Shown: positions 43,168-51,942 of the stretch, piece by piece | Numbering within the stretch: position 1 is the stretch's first letter | How the letters are laid out: the number at the start of each line of letters is the position of its first letter | Source: Olleya sp. Bg11-27 | GTDB taxonomy: Bacteria > Bacteroidota > Bacteroidia > Flavobacteriales > Flavobacteriaceae | Direction of reading: 5' to 3' | NCBI RefSeq assembly: GCF_002831645.1 | Contig: NZ_CP025117.1 | Location: 1,867,514 to 1,931,513, forward strand | DNA length: 64,000 nucleotides | Notes under the pieces: generated by a model | The model's database searches: none | What the model saw: the letters and a program-made list of their open reading frames with translations, nothing else | What the model was told of the DNA's origin: nothing | Position numbers and translations under genes: made by a program

Positions 43168-43656
43168 TTAATTCCTAATCAATATTTCAGTCAATATTTC
43201 AGTCAATATTTTTTTCTGAAAACTATATTCAATTCTATTTGGTTTTTCAGAGTTTGTTTTTCCATTTTTGTCTCTATATTCCAGAAATAAAATGACTCTA
43301 ATTGAGTCCGATTTAATTTCCATAATCTTACACATAGAAATTCGGATTTTATAGTCATCAATGAATTCAGATGATTCCAGATATTGTTCCGAAAACCAGT
43401 TATTGTGTCCATTATCAACTCGATGCTCTGCAAATTCTATTTTTTTATTTTCAAGTTCGATTGTGACTTTATCAGTCAAATCTTTGTTATCAAACTTTAA
43501 TCCACCAAACGAGCGATTGTAGAAATCCAAATGAGCCATTTTTCCAACATAAGAATTGTCAAGTTCAGATATTGGTACATATTTAATATCAGAGCCATCT
43601 TGAGCAATCGCATTGATTGTAAAAGTCAGAATTAATAATAGGATTATTCTTTTCAT
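43168..43656 (-). CDS. secreted protein, unknown function
   Basis: The product has 162 residues with an SPI signal peptide (MKRIILLLILTFTINAIA). The mature part has YVPISELDNSYVGKMAHLDF, then HRVDNGHNNWFSEQYLESSE and a beta-rich DSIRVILFLEYRDKNGKTN. The C-terminus carries LTEILTEIL, from a short in-frame duplication (two cagtcaatattt units near 43191-43212). No family. Its start side carries the IS3 element. Confidence 0.7.
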   Translation of the reverse strand: MKRIILLLILTFTINAIAQDGSDIKYVPISELDNSYVGKMAHLDFYNRSFGGLKFDNKDLTDKVTIELENKKIEFAEHRVDNGHNNWFSEQYLESSEFIDDYKIRISMCKIMEIKSDSIRVILFLEYRDKNGKTNSEKPNRIEYSFQKKILTEILTEILIRN

Positions 43657-43705
43657 TCGTTCGTTTCTCGTATTGGTTATGTAGGCTTCCCCAAATTAGA
43701 ACTGC

Positions 43706-44494
43706 TTAGTTTTCTAAAACTTCTATAAAGTTATTATTTTTAATTCTTCTTGGGCTATCTCTATAAGAATTAATTTTCGCATATTTTACTGGCGGTATTT
43801 TTCCTAGTGAGTCGTGTGGTCTGTGATGATTATAATCCTCCATCCATATTTGCGTTTGCTCTCTTACTTGATCGATATCTTCAAAAATATATTTATTGAG
43901 AACACCTCTTCTATAGGAGCCATTAAATCTTTCTACAAAGGCATTTTGAGTGGGTTTTCCAGGTTGTATATATTTAAACTCTATATCGTGCATCTTACTC
44001 CAATCATTGGTAATGTGGGCGATGAATTCAGGTCCATTATCCATACGTATCTTCATTGGTTTACCTTTTCTATTGATAAGATGATTAAGCACCCATACAA
44101 TACGGTTACTGGTCAATGAAAAGTCTATTTCTATGTGTAATGCTTCTCTGTTATAATCATCTATAATATTAAATGCCCTAAAACGTCTTTTGTTTTCTAA
44201 AACATCAGTTACAAAATCCATACTCCAAGTATGGTTAAGCTCACTCGGTATCTCTAAAGGTTCTTTTACTCTTGCTGGTAATCGTTTTTTTACTTTTCGT
44301 CGTAGAGGAAGACCTAGTGCCACATAAACTCTGTGCATACGTTTATGGTTCCAAGGTTTTCCTTCGTTACGTAATCTATCATAAGCCTTCCAAAAACCTT
44401 CTTCTGAGTGTTCCTTAGCTTTTTGCTGTAAAGCCTGTTCTATGGCAGTATCATCTTTAGGTAATGGCTTGTAATAATAAACACTCTTACTCAT
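43706..44494 (-). CDS. IS3-family transposase OrfB
   Basis: The product has 262 residues from the ATG at 44494, but the natural product probably starts further up in the -1 frame and is a fusion with OrfA: at 44569-44585, TTGAAAAAAAGCTC offers an A-rich slippery site, and the -1 frame reads [20 protein letters not shown] before [13 protein letters not shown]. The DDE core is complete: [10 protein letters not shown] (first Asp), [10 protein letters not shown] (second Asp), [10 protein letters not shown] (Glu). It also has an HTH_21-type N-part. It catalyses the cut and paste / copy-out reactions of the IS. Confidence 0.92.
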   Translation of the reverse strand: MSKSVYYYKPLPKDDTAIEQALQQKAKEHSEEGFWKAYDRLRNEGKPWNHKRMHRVYVALGLPLRRKVKKRLPARVKEPLEIPSELNHTWSMDFVTDVLENKRRFRAFNIIDDYNREALHIEIDFSLTSNRIVWVLNHLINRKGKPMKIRMDNGPEFIAHITNDWSKMHDIEFKYIQPGKPTQNAFVERFNGSYRRGVLNKYIFEDIDQVREQTQIWMEDYNHHRPHDSLGKIPPVKYAKINSYRDSPRRIKNNNFIEVLEN

Positions 44495-44568
44495 ATTTAA
44501 AACTCGGCACGCCCTACTAATACCGTAATGAATAAGTTCCTTGGTGATAACTCGTTTACGGTAGGGCT

Positions 44569-44835
44569 TTAGAGCTTTTTTTCAATGATCTCCTTTGCCA
44601 TTTGATGGTCAAGAGCCAAAGTAGCATACATCTGCTTGAGCTTGCGATTCTCTTCTTCAAGCTCCTTGAGCCTTTTTAACTCCTTGGAATTCATTCCGGC
44701 GTACTTAGAACGCCATTTGTAAAAAGCAGCAGAACTAACCCCGTGTTCTCTACTGATTTGATCAACGCTCTTACCGTTGTCGAATTCCTTTAAAATTTTT
44801 GCAATCTGCTGGGGTGAAAATTTACTCTTTCTCAT
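44569..44835 (-). CDS. IS3-family transposase OrfA
   Basis: The product has 88 residues: a helix-turn-helix ([20 protein letters not shown], then [20 protein letters not shown]) and a C-terminal leucine-zipper-like coiled coil ([20 protein letters not shown]). Binds the terminal repeats. Ends in the A7 slippery run, allowing -1 frameshift into orfB. Confidence 0.93.
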   Translation of the reverse strand: MRKSKFSPQQIAKILKEFDNGKSVDQISREHGVSSAAFYKWRSKYAGMNSKELKRLKELEEENRKLKQMYATLALDHQMAKEIIEKKL

Positions 44836-44898
44836 ACTGTTTAAATTTAAGATAATTATTCTACTTTTAAACAGTTCGATTTTAAGGGAAGCTTACAG

Positions 44899-45541
44899 TT
44901 ACAACTCGTTATATAATTACTTTTATTCCTGATATCCCGTAAATAGGATAGGTTATGGTTACTTTTTATTCCTAATATCCAGTAATGCAGTATTACACAA
45001 ACCTACAACTAATCTTGTTGTTGTGAAATACGTTGAACTACGTATATTTTTTCCAAAGCCAAGTTACAACAGTTGTTGTAATCTAGTTTACGGTTTACCG
45101 TAAAGCTCTGAAAAAAAGTTGGGTTTTAGTTGTGAGATTATAGCATGGGTTGTTAGGGTAATGCTATTTGTTGATTTTGATTAGATGTTTGGTGTTTTGA
45201 TGCTTTTGCTTGGTAGGTCATGTGATTGGGTATGGTTAGTTGTGTATTTAGGTAATTAATTTAGCAAATAAATTATAGATGGAGTATTACGAAGGAATGC
45301 TTGTAAGTTTTAGTAAACAGGTTGTTAATGAGGCACAACTTCAAGGCTTAAACGAAAAGGGTGTAAATCTTTGTTAGATTATATTAATAATAAGCAAACT
45401 TCAATTTGGTGAACCGCCGTATACGTTCCTGAGTGCTATTGTTAATAACAATAGAGACGAAAGGACCAACCTAGATGGTTACATACGGTGGTGTGAGCGG
45501 GGCATTCCTACTATTTTAATTGGAGCCATCTACTCGATTAT
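44899..45541 (-). repeat. type C element, second subfamily, long
   Basis: About 640 bp including an extra segment (45230-45400) between head and tail with a decayed type A-like part (aattaatttagcaaataa, ggagtattacgaaggaatgc). Tail ccgccgtatacgttcc...acatacggtgg and ctactcgattataatt near the stop at 45544. Minus core GTTGTAA. Confidence 0.7.
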
Positions 45542-45543
45542 AA

Positions 45544-46161
45544 TTAGTTACTTAATTTTAATAAAATATTCTGCAATTCAATAATGTCTTCTCTAACAGC
45601 AGGCTCTTTTACAATTTTCAGTGCTTTATTAGAGAATTCAGAGGATACTTTATAATCTTCTTTTTTATAATATGAGTTTGCTAAATTGTAATAAAAATAT
45701 CCCTTTCTTTCTTGTATGTCTTCAAAATTGAGTCCCTTTTTTAAAACTTCAATTGACTTGTCAAATTTTAAAAGTTTATTGTACGCAGTTCCGAAGTTCA
45801 TATAGGTCGAAGTATTTGTGCTATCAATTTTTAATGATTTTTCGAAATACATAATACATTCATTTAAATTTTTTAAATCTGCTGAAATAATACCTAAAGC
45901 ATTAAGAATAATATTATTATTTGGTTCAATCTTATTTGCTTTTTGATACAGTTTTTTCGCTTTTTCAAAGTTTCCTTTCACGTATTGGTCAGAAGCTAGG
46001 TCAAAAGTGACTGAAGCAATTGAGTCTTTCATCCAACCTTTGTCATATTGATTTTTATAAAATATCGTTGTGTCTTTCGATTGTTTTGAAATAGTCTTTT
46101 CAGAATCTGATTTACAATTTAGAAAAGATAAGGTTATCAATGTTATTAGTATGTTCCTCAT
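45544..46161 (-). CDS. TPR lipoprotein
   Basis: The product has 205 residues. SPII signal (MRNILITLITLSFLNC, Cys16). Three to four TPRs from about residue 50 to 190 (ASDQYVKGNFEKAKKLYQKA, LNALGIISADLKNLNECIMY, NSYYKKEDYKVSSEFSNKAL). Periplasm-facing scaffold of unknown partner. The start side is cut by IS remnant copy 2 (from 46164), so its leader is gone or supplied by the remnant. Confidence 0.8.
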   Translation of the reverse strand: MRNILITLITLSFLNCKSDSEKTISKQSKDTTIFYKNQYDKGWMKDSIASVTFDLASDQYVKGNFEKAKKLYQKANKIEPNNNIILNALGIISADLKNLNECIMYFEKSLKIDSTNTSTYMNFGTAYNKLLKFDKSIEVLKKGLNFEDIQERKGYFYYNLANSYYKKEDYKVSSEFSNKALKIVKEPAVREDIIELQNILLKLSN

Positions 46162-46163
46162 AA

Positions 46164-46694
46164 TGTCTAGTCCTGAAATATGGCTACAGGTTAAAATTGA
46201 ATTTAGGCTGGTAATTTATATTCCATATTAGGTGTTTTATAATCTAAAGATAAATGTAATCTTACTTCGTTGTATAAATTAATTGCATTTTTTGCAGCTC
46301 TATGTGCTTGTATTACATTGTCTAAGGTTTGATCTAGATAGAATTCATCTTTTAAGATGCCTTTTACACATTCTGACATGGCGTTTTCGTAACAGTGATT
46401 TTTTTAGTAAAAGGGCGACCACGAATTAGTGAAATGGGCAATCAAAAACTTAGAAATTTATTGTTTATGTGTCCTTTTAGCGCTTGTAAATACAACAAAG
46501 CATGTAAAGCAATTTATGAGCGACTAGTCGCTAAAGGAAAAAGCGAAAAATTAGCCTTAATAGCGGTTTGTAATAAGCTATTAAAACAGGCATTTGCTAT
46601 TGCTAAATCAGGGTTAATATTTGATAAAGACTATAAAAGTACGTTAGTGAAAAATTAATTACATTTTACTTGTTTTTTAACACAGTACTTTGTT
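46164..46694. mobile_element. fused IS3/IS110 remnant, copy 2
   Basis: 531 bp, more than 95% identical to 42625-43154 by eye. Minus-strand IS3 OrfB end (stop at 46203-46205) and plus-strand IS110 end (about 46402-46658, SEMGNQKLRNLLFMCPFSAC). One extra T after gtgat changes the frame at the fusion. It ends at cacagtactttgttggcc next to 46703-47302. Confidence 0.85.
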
Positions 46695-46702
46695 GGCCAC
46701 TG

Positions 46703-47302
46703 TTATTTAATTCTCTTTATACTTTTTATAAAACTTCCAATGCCAATTAAAAACATTAAACTTGTTAGAAATTGCCAGAATGTAATCCCATCAGATTTCC
46801 AAATTAAAACAGGTGTAAGGATTCCCATTACAAATATCAACATAACAGAAAATGTAAAATTCTGTTTGTCATAAAACCCAATAGCATAAAATTGTTCCTT
46901 ATGTTTTATATTATCCTTTCCATCAAAAGTTAATAGCAATCCAATAGCCGAAATAAACAATGTTAGAATAATCCAACCATTGAAGTCAGATGAACTTTGA
47001 AATATTTCAACAGACCATAATCCAAATCCAATAAAAACAATAATACCAAGAATAAAATTGGTTAAGTTTTCAGTGTTGTAATCGAAAGATTTCAACATTT
47101 TTTCTTTAATCTTTTCCTCAATGCTTTTATCATATAAATTTTTATTCAATTGAAGCTTTTCTAATATTTCTAAATCTAATTTTAACTCTTGTTTTCTTTT
47201 TACTGCTGAGAAAGCTTCTCTTAATTTATTGAAAGTTGCAAGTGCACCAATTAGTGCTATTATAATTTTTGCTACATTTTCGATATTATTTATACTATCC
47301 AT
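46703..47302 (-). CDS. multi-TM membrane protein, unknown function
   Basis: The product has 199 residues. The N-terminus (MDSINNIENVAKIIIALIGA) is one hydrophobic helix, then a helical cytosolic segment (KRKQELKLDLEILEKLQLNK, about 34-72), then four further TM helices (about 82-98, 110-128, 148-164, 172-190). No family recognised. A cassette between the IS remnant and the type A-B site 47394-47589. Confidence 0.7.
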   Translation of the reverse strand: MDSINNIENVAKIIIALIGALATFNKLREAFSAVKRKQELKLDLEILEKLQLNKNLYDKSIEEKIKEKMLKSFDYNTENLTNFILGIIVFIGFGLWSVEIFQSSSDFNGWIILTLFISAIGLLLTFDGKDNIKHKEQFYAIGFYDKQNFTFSVMLIFVMGILTPVLIWKSDGITFWQFLTSLMFLIGIGSFIKSIKRIK

Positions 47303-47393
47303 TTAGTGTTGTTTTTGTCTTTCATTCAGTATATTGATAAAAGGTTTAATTTTTAGTCAACCTATTTTAGGACGAACGGTTTTCATTAATTGT

Positions 47394-47589
47394 GGCTAAC
47401 GGTTAGTGTATGAAACGTAGCGTACAAAAAGACACTAACTTTTCGGATAAACACAGAGCCGAATTTTTATATTTTGTTTTTAATTTTTGTCTTTTAAAAA
47501 GCCAAATTAAAAATTTGGCGGACTTCCTAAATATACACAAACCTTTCGGTTTAGCACTTATTAGCTATGTTTTATACACCGTGTTGTAA
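47394..47589 (-). repeat. attC-like site, type A variant B, long
   Basis: 196 bp. Minus ends TTACAAC and GTTAGCC (a GTTRRRY-type core). Interior shared with 8981-9124 (cgtagcgtacaaaa, acacagagccgaattttta, tatacaccgtgttg) plus a 45-bp insert with an aaagccaaattaaaaatttggcgg palindrome. Confidence 0.7.
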
Positions 47590-47601
47590 CCAGTACTTTT
47601 T

Positions 47602-49026
47602 TCAGAACAAACTGTCAGGATATTTCTTAATTTCACTTTCCGCTTGTTCGTCTTTTGCTTGTTGTAATTGTTTTATAATTGATTTTGTTTCTCTGAATTG
47701 TTGAGCTTCTATAGTTTTTATAAAATCGACTTCTTTGTCATATTTGTTAATGATAACTTGTTCGATTTCGTCTAATGTTACTCTAAAATATTCTTTTCTA
47801 TAATTTACTTTATTGATACGTCTATCATCAAATTCTTTATGCAACAGGTTTTCTAATTCTGGTGCGTTTTCCGAAAAAATCATTGCGTGTAAATCAAAGG
47901 TGAATGGTACAGAAGCATCTCCTAATTCTTTTACTCTGTCCATTGGTTCAAGTCTACGTGTCATCCCTATTTTATATACGTTTTCTCCAAATGAACCAAG
48001 ATTTGAGATTATATAAACGTGTCCAGATTTTGTCTCTTGTGCTCTTGAAATCGCTCTTTCTTTTGCTTCGTGAGCATCTTTTAAATTTTGTTCCAATTCA
48101 GCTATTTGAGAATTTAACTCTTCTAACTTTTCTCCGCTAACTAAACCTAAATCCTTTTTAGCACGTTCTAACGCTTTTTGGAAACGTTTTTCTTCCATTT
48201 CCGCATCTTTTCTTGCTTTTTCAAATTCTCTTTGCGCTCTTTCTTCTTCTCTTTGCTCTTCTCTAATAGCTCGTGCTTCTTCTTTTTCTTGGTATTTTTT
48301 ATGGGCTAATTCATAAACTAAATGAAGTTCGTCCAATTTTAGTTTTAGGTATTTATCAGTTATAAAAGTGTTGTTAGATTTACCAAGCTTGTTAATTGCA
48401 ATAAAAGCTTTTGTAATTCGCTCTTCAAAGCGCTTTACATTATTCCAGCGCACTTTTGAAATTAATGAGTCACATTCTCCATTAAATGCTCTTAAAGTCA
48501 AATTAATATACCTTCTTGTCATTATTTCGCCTTGTTTTCGGCTATTTCCAACAGTCCATTCAGTATTACATACACAAGCATTTCCGTCTTTTATAAGTTG
48601 TTTTTGTTTTGTAACAATTTGTGTAATTATTTCTTTATATTTTTCTGAAGATTCTAAATCAAAAATCGGCTCATAAATTCCGAGTTCAACAAATTCTAAA
48701 TCATTTTGGTAAAGTTTAATATCTTTCTCTAATTCTTTAAATATTGATTTTGCATTAACATATTTGTCATTTAATTCAATTGCATTTGCTTGGATTTCGG
48801 AAAATTCTTTATTCTTTGCTTCAATTTCCTTTTCAATTGATACGATTCCGCTAAACCTTTCTAAATCAGAATTCAGTTTGTTGTTTTCGTCAATCTTTAT
48901 AGAGATTTCTGAATTCTTATTTTCGATTTCTGAGTTTAATTTGGCTTTCGTCTTTTTGCATTGATTTAGGACAATAAATAGTGCAATTCCTAAAGCTAAA
49001 ATTGTGATTATCAATCCTAATGTCAT
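47602..49026 (-). CDS. DUF4041 / GIY-YIG (T5orf172-like) protein
   Basis: The product has 474 residues. One N-terminal TM helix (MTLGLIITILALGIALFIVL), a long coiled coil (about 25-100), a DUF4041-like central domain (IKLYQNDLEFVELGIYEPIF, then LTLRAFNGECDSLISKVRWN), another highly charged coiled coil (about 245-340, EEARAIREEQREEERAQREF), and a C-terminal GIY-YIG-type domain of the T5orf172/MUG113 group (GHVYIISNLGSFGENVYKIG, then LHKEFDDRRINKVNYRKEYF). Proteins of this make-up occur in phages and mobile DNA; nuclease activity is probable from the fold, target unknown. The largest intact cassette gene here. Confidence 0.82.
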   Translation of the reverse strand: MTLGLIITILALGIALFIVLNQCKKTKAKLNSEIENKNSEISIKIDENNKLNSDLERFSGIVSIEKEIEAKNKEFSEIQANAIELNDKYVNAKSIFKELEKDIKLYQNDLEFVELGIYEPIFDLESSEKYKEIITQIVTKQKQLIKDGNACVCNTEWTVGNSRKQGEIMTRRYINLTLRAFNGECDSLISKVRWNNVKRFEERITKAFIAINKLGKSNNTFITDKYLKLKLDELHLVYELAHKKYQEKEEARAIREEQREEERAQREFEKARKDAEMEEKRFQKALERAKKDLGLVSGEKLEELNSQIAELEQNLKDAHEAKERAISRAQETKSGHVYIISNLGSFGENVYKIGMTRRLEPMDRVKELGDASVPFTFDLHAMIFSENAPELENLLHKEFDDRRINKVNYRKEYFRVTLDEIEQVIINKYDKEVDFIKTIEAQQFRETKSIIKQLQQAKDEQAESEIKKYPDSLF

Positions 49027-49053
49027 TTTCAGTTCGATTTTTTTTCGTATTGG

Positions 49054-49385
49054 TTACAACTCGTTATATAATTACTTTTATTCCTGATATCCCGTAAATA
49101 GGACAGGTTATGATTACTTTTTATTCCTAATATCCCGCAATGCGGTATTACACAAACCTACAATTATTCTTATTGTTGTGAAATACGTAGAACTACGTAT
49201 ATTTTTTACAAAGCCAAGTTACAACAGTTGCTATAATCTTGTTTACGGTTTTCCGTAAAGGCAAAAAAAAATGAGGTTTAGTTGTGAGATTATACCGTGG
49301 GTTGTTAGGACAATGTTGTTTATGTGTAGTGTTTTGAGAGGCGCACTCCGACTATATTAGTCGGAGTCGTTTACTCGATTGCACT
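49054..49385 (-). repeat. type C element, second subfamily
   Basis: Minus core GTTGTAA. Head as at 41174-41520. The tail is only the last module, with perfect hairpin CTCCGACTA/TAGTCGGAG and ttactcgattgcac, next to the stop at 49390. Confidence 0.75.
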
Positions 49386-49389
49386 GTGT

Positions 49390-50292
49390 TTATTTCATTT
49401 TTGATGTAAATATATTCCTAATTGTATCTAATTCCTTTTTGTATTTCAAATCTGTTCTTGATGCAAAATATAAGGTGTTTTCCGTTTTTACTTTTCCTTC
49501 CCAAACTAAATTTATTTCGTTTCTTAAAATTTGTTCTTGACATAAAAAATCTGGAACTAATGCAAGTCCGTTTCCATTGTTTAAACATCTAATAATAGAA
49601 GTAATATTTGGTAAAATATAGTTGGGTTTAAAAGCAGGTTTCTTATTAAAATTCTCAAACCAAAAACGTCTAAAATGTTCCATTTCGTTTGATGAACTAT
49701 ACCAAACATTTTGAAGCAGTTCGTCCTCTAAATTACTTAAATTATTCGATTTAATGTGGTTTTGTATTTTAGTTGTATCTGTTTTGTTTCCTGCTATTAA
49801 AACGATTCTTTCTTTTGAAAACTTAATATACTCAACTAATGATTTTTTTTCATTCTGTTTTTTAGGTGTTATTACTAAATCTAAAATACCATTGTTTAGG
49901 TCTTTTATTAAATCTGTATGAGCTCCAAATCTAGCTACTAGGTCAAAGTCTAATTTGGGGATTTCAGGCTCAATAATTAGTTGGAACATTTCTGAACACA
50001 TTCCAATGTTTAGAGATGGATTTTTTTCTTGAGTTGTTTTTTTAAAATGCTGTTCTGCAACTTCAAGTTTTTTTAAAGATTCAATAATATATTCGTATAA
50101 AAATTTCCCATCCTCTGTTGGAATCATTTTTCTCGAAGTACGTTCAAATAGTTTTTTACCAACATAAGATTCTAAGGCATTTAAGTGTACACTAACTCCA
50201 GGCTGTGACGCATATAAAGCAATAGAAGCTTTAGTTAAAGTTCCGTTTTCATATATTTCTTTAAATGTTCTGTACCATTCTAAATTCACCAT
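49390..50292 (-). CDS. LysR-family transcriptional regulator
   Basis: The product has 300 residues. N-terminal winged HTH (about 3-62: WYRTFKEIYENGTLTKASIA, LYASQPGVSVHLNALESYVG) and a periplasmic-binding-protein-like effector domain (about 90-300). Divergent from the MdaB-like gene 50386-50982 with a 93-bp shared promoter region, so it very likely controls that gene in response to a quinone or electrophile; the inducer is an inference. A good promoter (TTG-N18-TACCTTTG) lies just upstream of its start. Confidence 0.9.
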   Translation of the reverse strand: MVNLEWYRTFKEIYENGTLTKASIALYASQPGVSVHLNALESYVGKKLFERTSRKMIPTEDGKFLYEYIIESLKKLEVAEQHFKKTTQEKNPSLNIGMCSEMFQLIIEPEIPKLDFDLVARFGAHTDLIKDLNNGILDLVITPKKQNEKKSLVEYIKFSKERIVLIAGNKTDTTKIQNHIKSNNLSNLEDELLQNVWYSSSNEMEHFRRFWFENFNKKPAFKPNYILPNITSIIRCLNNGNGLALVPDFLCQEQILRNEINLVWEGKVKTENTLYFASRTDLKYKKELDTIRNIFTSKMK

Positions 50293-50311
50293 AACTATTA
50301 AAATATTGATA

Positions 50312-50340
50312 CAAAGGTATGATTTGTATTATTTTTACAA
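50312..50340 (-). promoter_or_regulatory. Bacteroidota-type promoter of the LysR gene
   Basis: On minus, TTG (50340-50338), 18-bp spacer, TACCTTTG (50319-50312): a TTG/TAnnTTTG promoter about 20 bp before the start codon at 50292. Confidence 0.65.
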
Positions 50341-50355
50341 TAATAAATATTGCTT

Positions 50356-50363
50356 TAATTTTG
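50356..50363 (+). promoter_or_regulatory. -7 element of the MdaB-like gene
   Basis: TAATTTTG (TAnnTTTG), 23 bp before the ATG at 50386. No clear -33 element at the right distance. Confidence 0.45.
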
Positions 50364-50385
50364 CCTCAAATAAAATAAGATACAA

Positions 50386-50982
50386 ATGAAAAATATATTT
50401 ATAATTAATGGAAGTCATCCATTTGCGCATTCTGGTGGAAAATTTAACGAAACACTTTTCAATAATACTATTTCCTATTTTGATACGCTTGAAGAATTTG
50501 AAGTGAAGTTTACTCAAGTAGGTGAAAATTATAACGTAAAAGAAGAAGTTGAAAAATTTAAGTGGGCAGATATAGTGATTTATCATACTCCAATTTGGTG
50601 GTTCCAAATCCCTTTTGGATTTAAAAAATATATAGATGAAGTTTTTACGGAAGGTCATCAAAATGGAATTTATGCAAGTGATGGAAGAAGTAGAAAAAAT
50701 CCAAACATCAATTATGGGACTGGTGGTTTAATGCACGGAAAAAAATATATATTGACTACAAGTTGGAATGCACCTAAAACCGCATTTACTTTAGAAAATG
50801 AATTTTTTAATCAAAAAAGTGTAGATGAAGGTGTTATGTTTGGGTTTCACAGAATGAATGCTTTTACAGGAATGGAATTATTAGCAACACACCATTTTCA
50901 CGATATGGAAAAAAATGCTGATGTTCCTTTTGAGTTGAATAATTACAGTACTTTTTTAAATGATTTAATAATTAATTTGTAA
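50386..50982 (+). CDS. mdaB: NAD(P)H:quinone oxidoreductase, MdaB-like
   Basis: The product has 198 residues with the flavodoxin-like fold of the NQO/MdaB group: N-terminal INGSHPFAHSGGKFNETL (phosphate loop), VIYHTPIWWFQIPFGFKKYI (about 65-84), and YGTGGLMHGKKYILTTSWNA (about 112-131). MdaB reduces quinones by two electrons with FAD, avoiding semiquinone radicals. Divergent LysR neighbour. Cytosolic. The gene symbol is by homology of the family only. Confidence 0.85.
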   Translation: MKNIFIINGSHPFAHSGGKFNETLFNNTISYFDTLEEFEVKFTQVGENYNVKEEVEKFKWADIVIYHTPIWWFQIPFGFKKYIDEVFTEGHQNGIYASDGRSRKNPNINYGTGGLMHGKKYILTTSWNAPKTAFTLENEFFNQKSVDEGVMFGFHRMNAFTGMELLATHHFHDMEKNADVPFELNNYSTFLNDLIINL

Positions 50983-51007
50983 TTATCTGGTTTTGTTGCG
51001 TAATGCA

Positions 51008-51071
51008 GTACAACGGAATTGTATAAGATTAGTCAATACAAGAGTTTAAAATTTTATTTTATACTGTTGTG
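51008..51071 (-). repeat. short attC-like remnant
   Basis: 64 bp: gtacaacgg..ttgtataagattagt on one side and ttttatactgttgtgt on the other, lacking the centre. The last array-type repeat in the window. Confidence 0.55.
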
Positions 51072-51259
51072 TGTTCCTATGTCCTTGCAAGGAGCTTTGC
51101 TATTGCTATCTCATTTTTAAGTATTTGTTGTTCCATTTGAATAGAATTTTGAAGGACTTGTTTTATGGAAAGGAACGCTGTAGTATAGTATAAATAATAG
51201 ACCTTCCAAATATAAAATAGAATTTGAAAGGTATTATGTTGTGTCTGATGTAATGATTG

Positions 51260-51658
51260 TTATAGACGCTCATATTTTTCTACGCAAGCCTCGATACATG
51301 GAAAGTAAACAATAAGGGTGTTTTGTTCCAACTGAAAATCCAAAGTAATATTTTGACATTGGTCGACGTTAATTTCACCATCTGTGGTGTAGGTTCCTGT
51401 AGTTGGACTTGTTGTTTGACTTGCTACTGTACACATATCTGTGTTACTGCTAACGGTTCCGTCTGCATCAAAAGTTAACGTTTTACTGCTTGTTACGGAT
51501 GTAAAGTCACCACTACCATCTCCTGGATCCATATAAACATGTGTTAATTGCCATGTTCCGATAATGGTCGTTTCTGATGTTGGCGTGTTGGAGTCATCGT
51601 CGTTATCACAACTGACCAAGGTCAATGCTGCAATTAATAATAAGGTTATCGTTTTCAT
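51260..51658 (-). CDS. lipocalin-like lipoprotein
   Basis: The product has 132 residues. SPII signal (MKTITLLLIAALTLVSC, Cys17) with DNDDDSN linker, then IIGTWQLTHVYMDPGDGSGD and TLTFDADGTVSSNTDMC..., ending LIVYFPCIEACVEKYERL: the lipocalin-like (GTWxLxxxY...LTFxxDGT) pattern common in Flavobacteriaceae. Four Cys in the mature part could form disulphides. Ligand unknown. Confidence 0.82.
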   Translation of the reverse strand: MKTITLLLIAALTLVSCDNDDDSNTPTSETTIIGTWQLTHVYMDPGDGSGDFTSVTSSKTLTFDADGTVSSNTDMCTVASQTTSPTTGTYTTDGEINVDQCQNITLDFQLEQNTLIVYFPCIEACVEKYERL

Positions 51659-51942
51659 AATGATGGTTTATTATGAAGATACATATGACTGTAAAAGGTT
51701 GCGTATTTTTATTGATATTTATTAGGTTACGGTTGTTTTTTTGTAACCAAGCTTATTTTTTTTTACTCGTAATTTGATTGTTTTTTTAAGGATAATTACT
51801 TCAAAAAAACATCTAAAATTGATGGTTTTTTAATTTCCGCGTAAGCGATATAATTATTACGATTGTTTAGGTTTTTAGTGACCTCCTAAAATGATGAAAG
51901 ACATTTTAAATTACATGGTGTTTTAGATACTATTTGTAGCAG

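Larger units (their letters stand above)
43680..44897 (-). mobile_element. intact IS3-family insertion sequence
   Basis: 1218 bp. Imperfect inverted ends, tgtaggcttcccc on the left and tgtaagcttccct (minus) on the right, and a 4-bp direct repeat GTTA on each side (43676-43679 and 44898-44901). Genes orfA and orfB with a slippery A-run. The insertion is exactly at a gene/type-C junction: without it the sequence would read cgtattggttacaactcg, as at 49046-49063. So it is recent. Confidence 0.9.

Noticed and set aside
43203-43433. 76-aa minus-strand ORF inside 43168-43656
   Set aside because: Alternative frame of the secreted protein gene without own start region.
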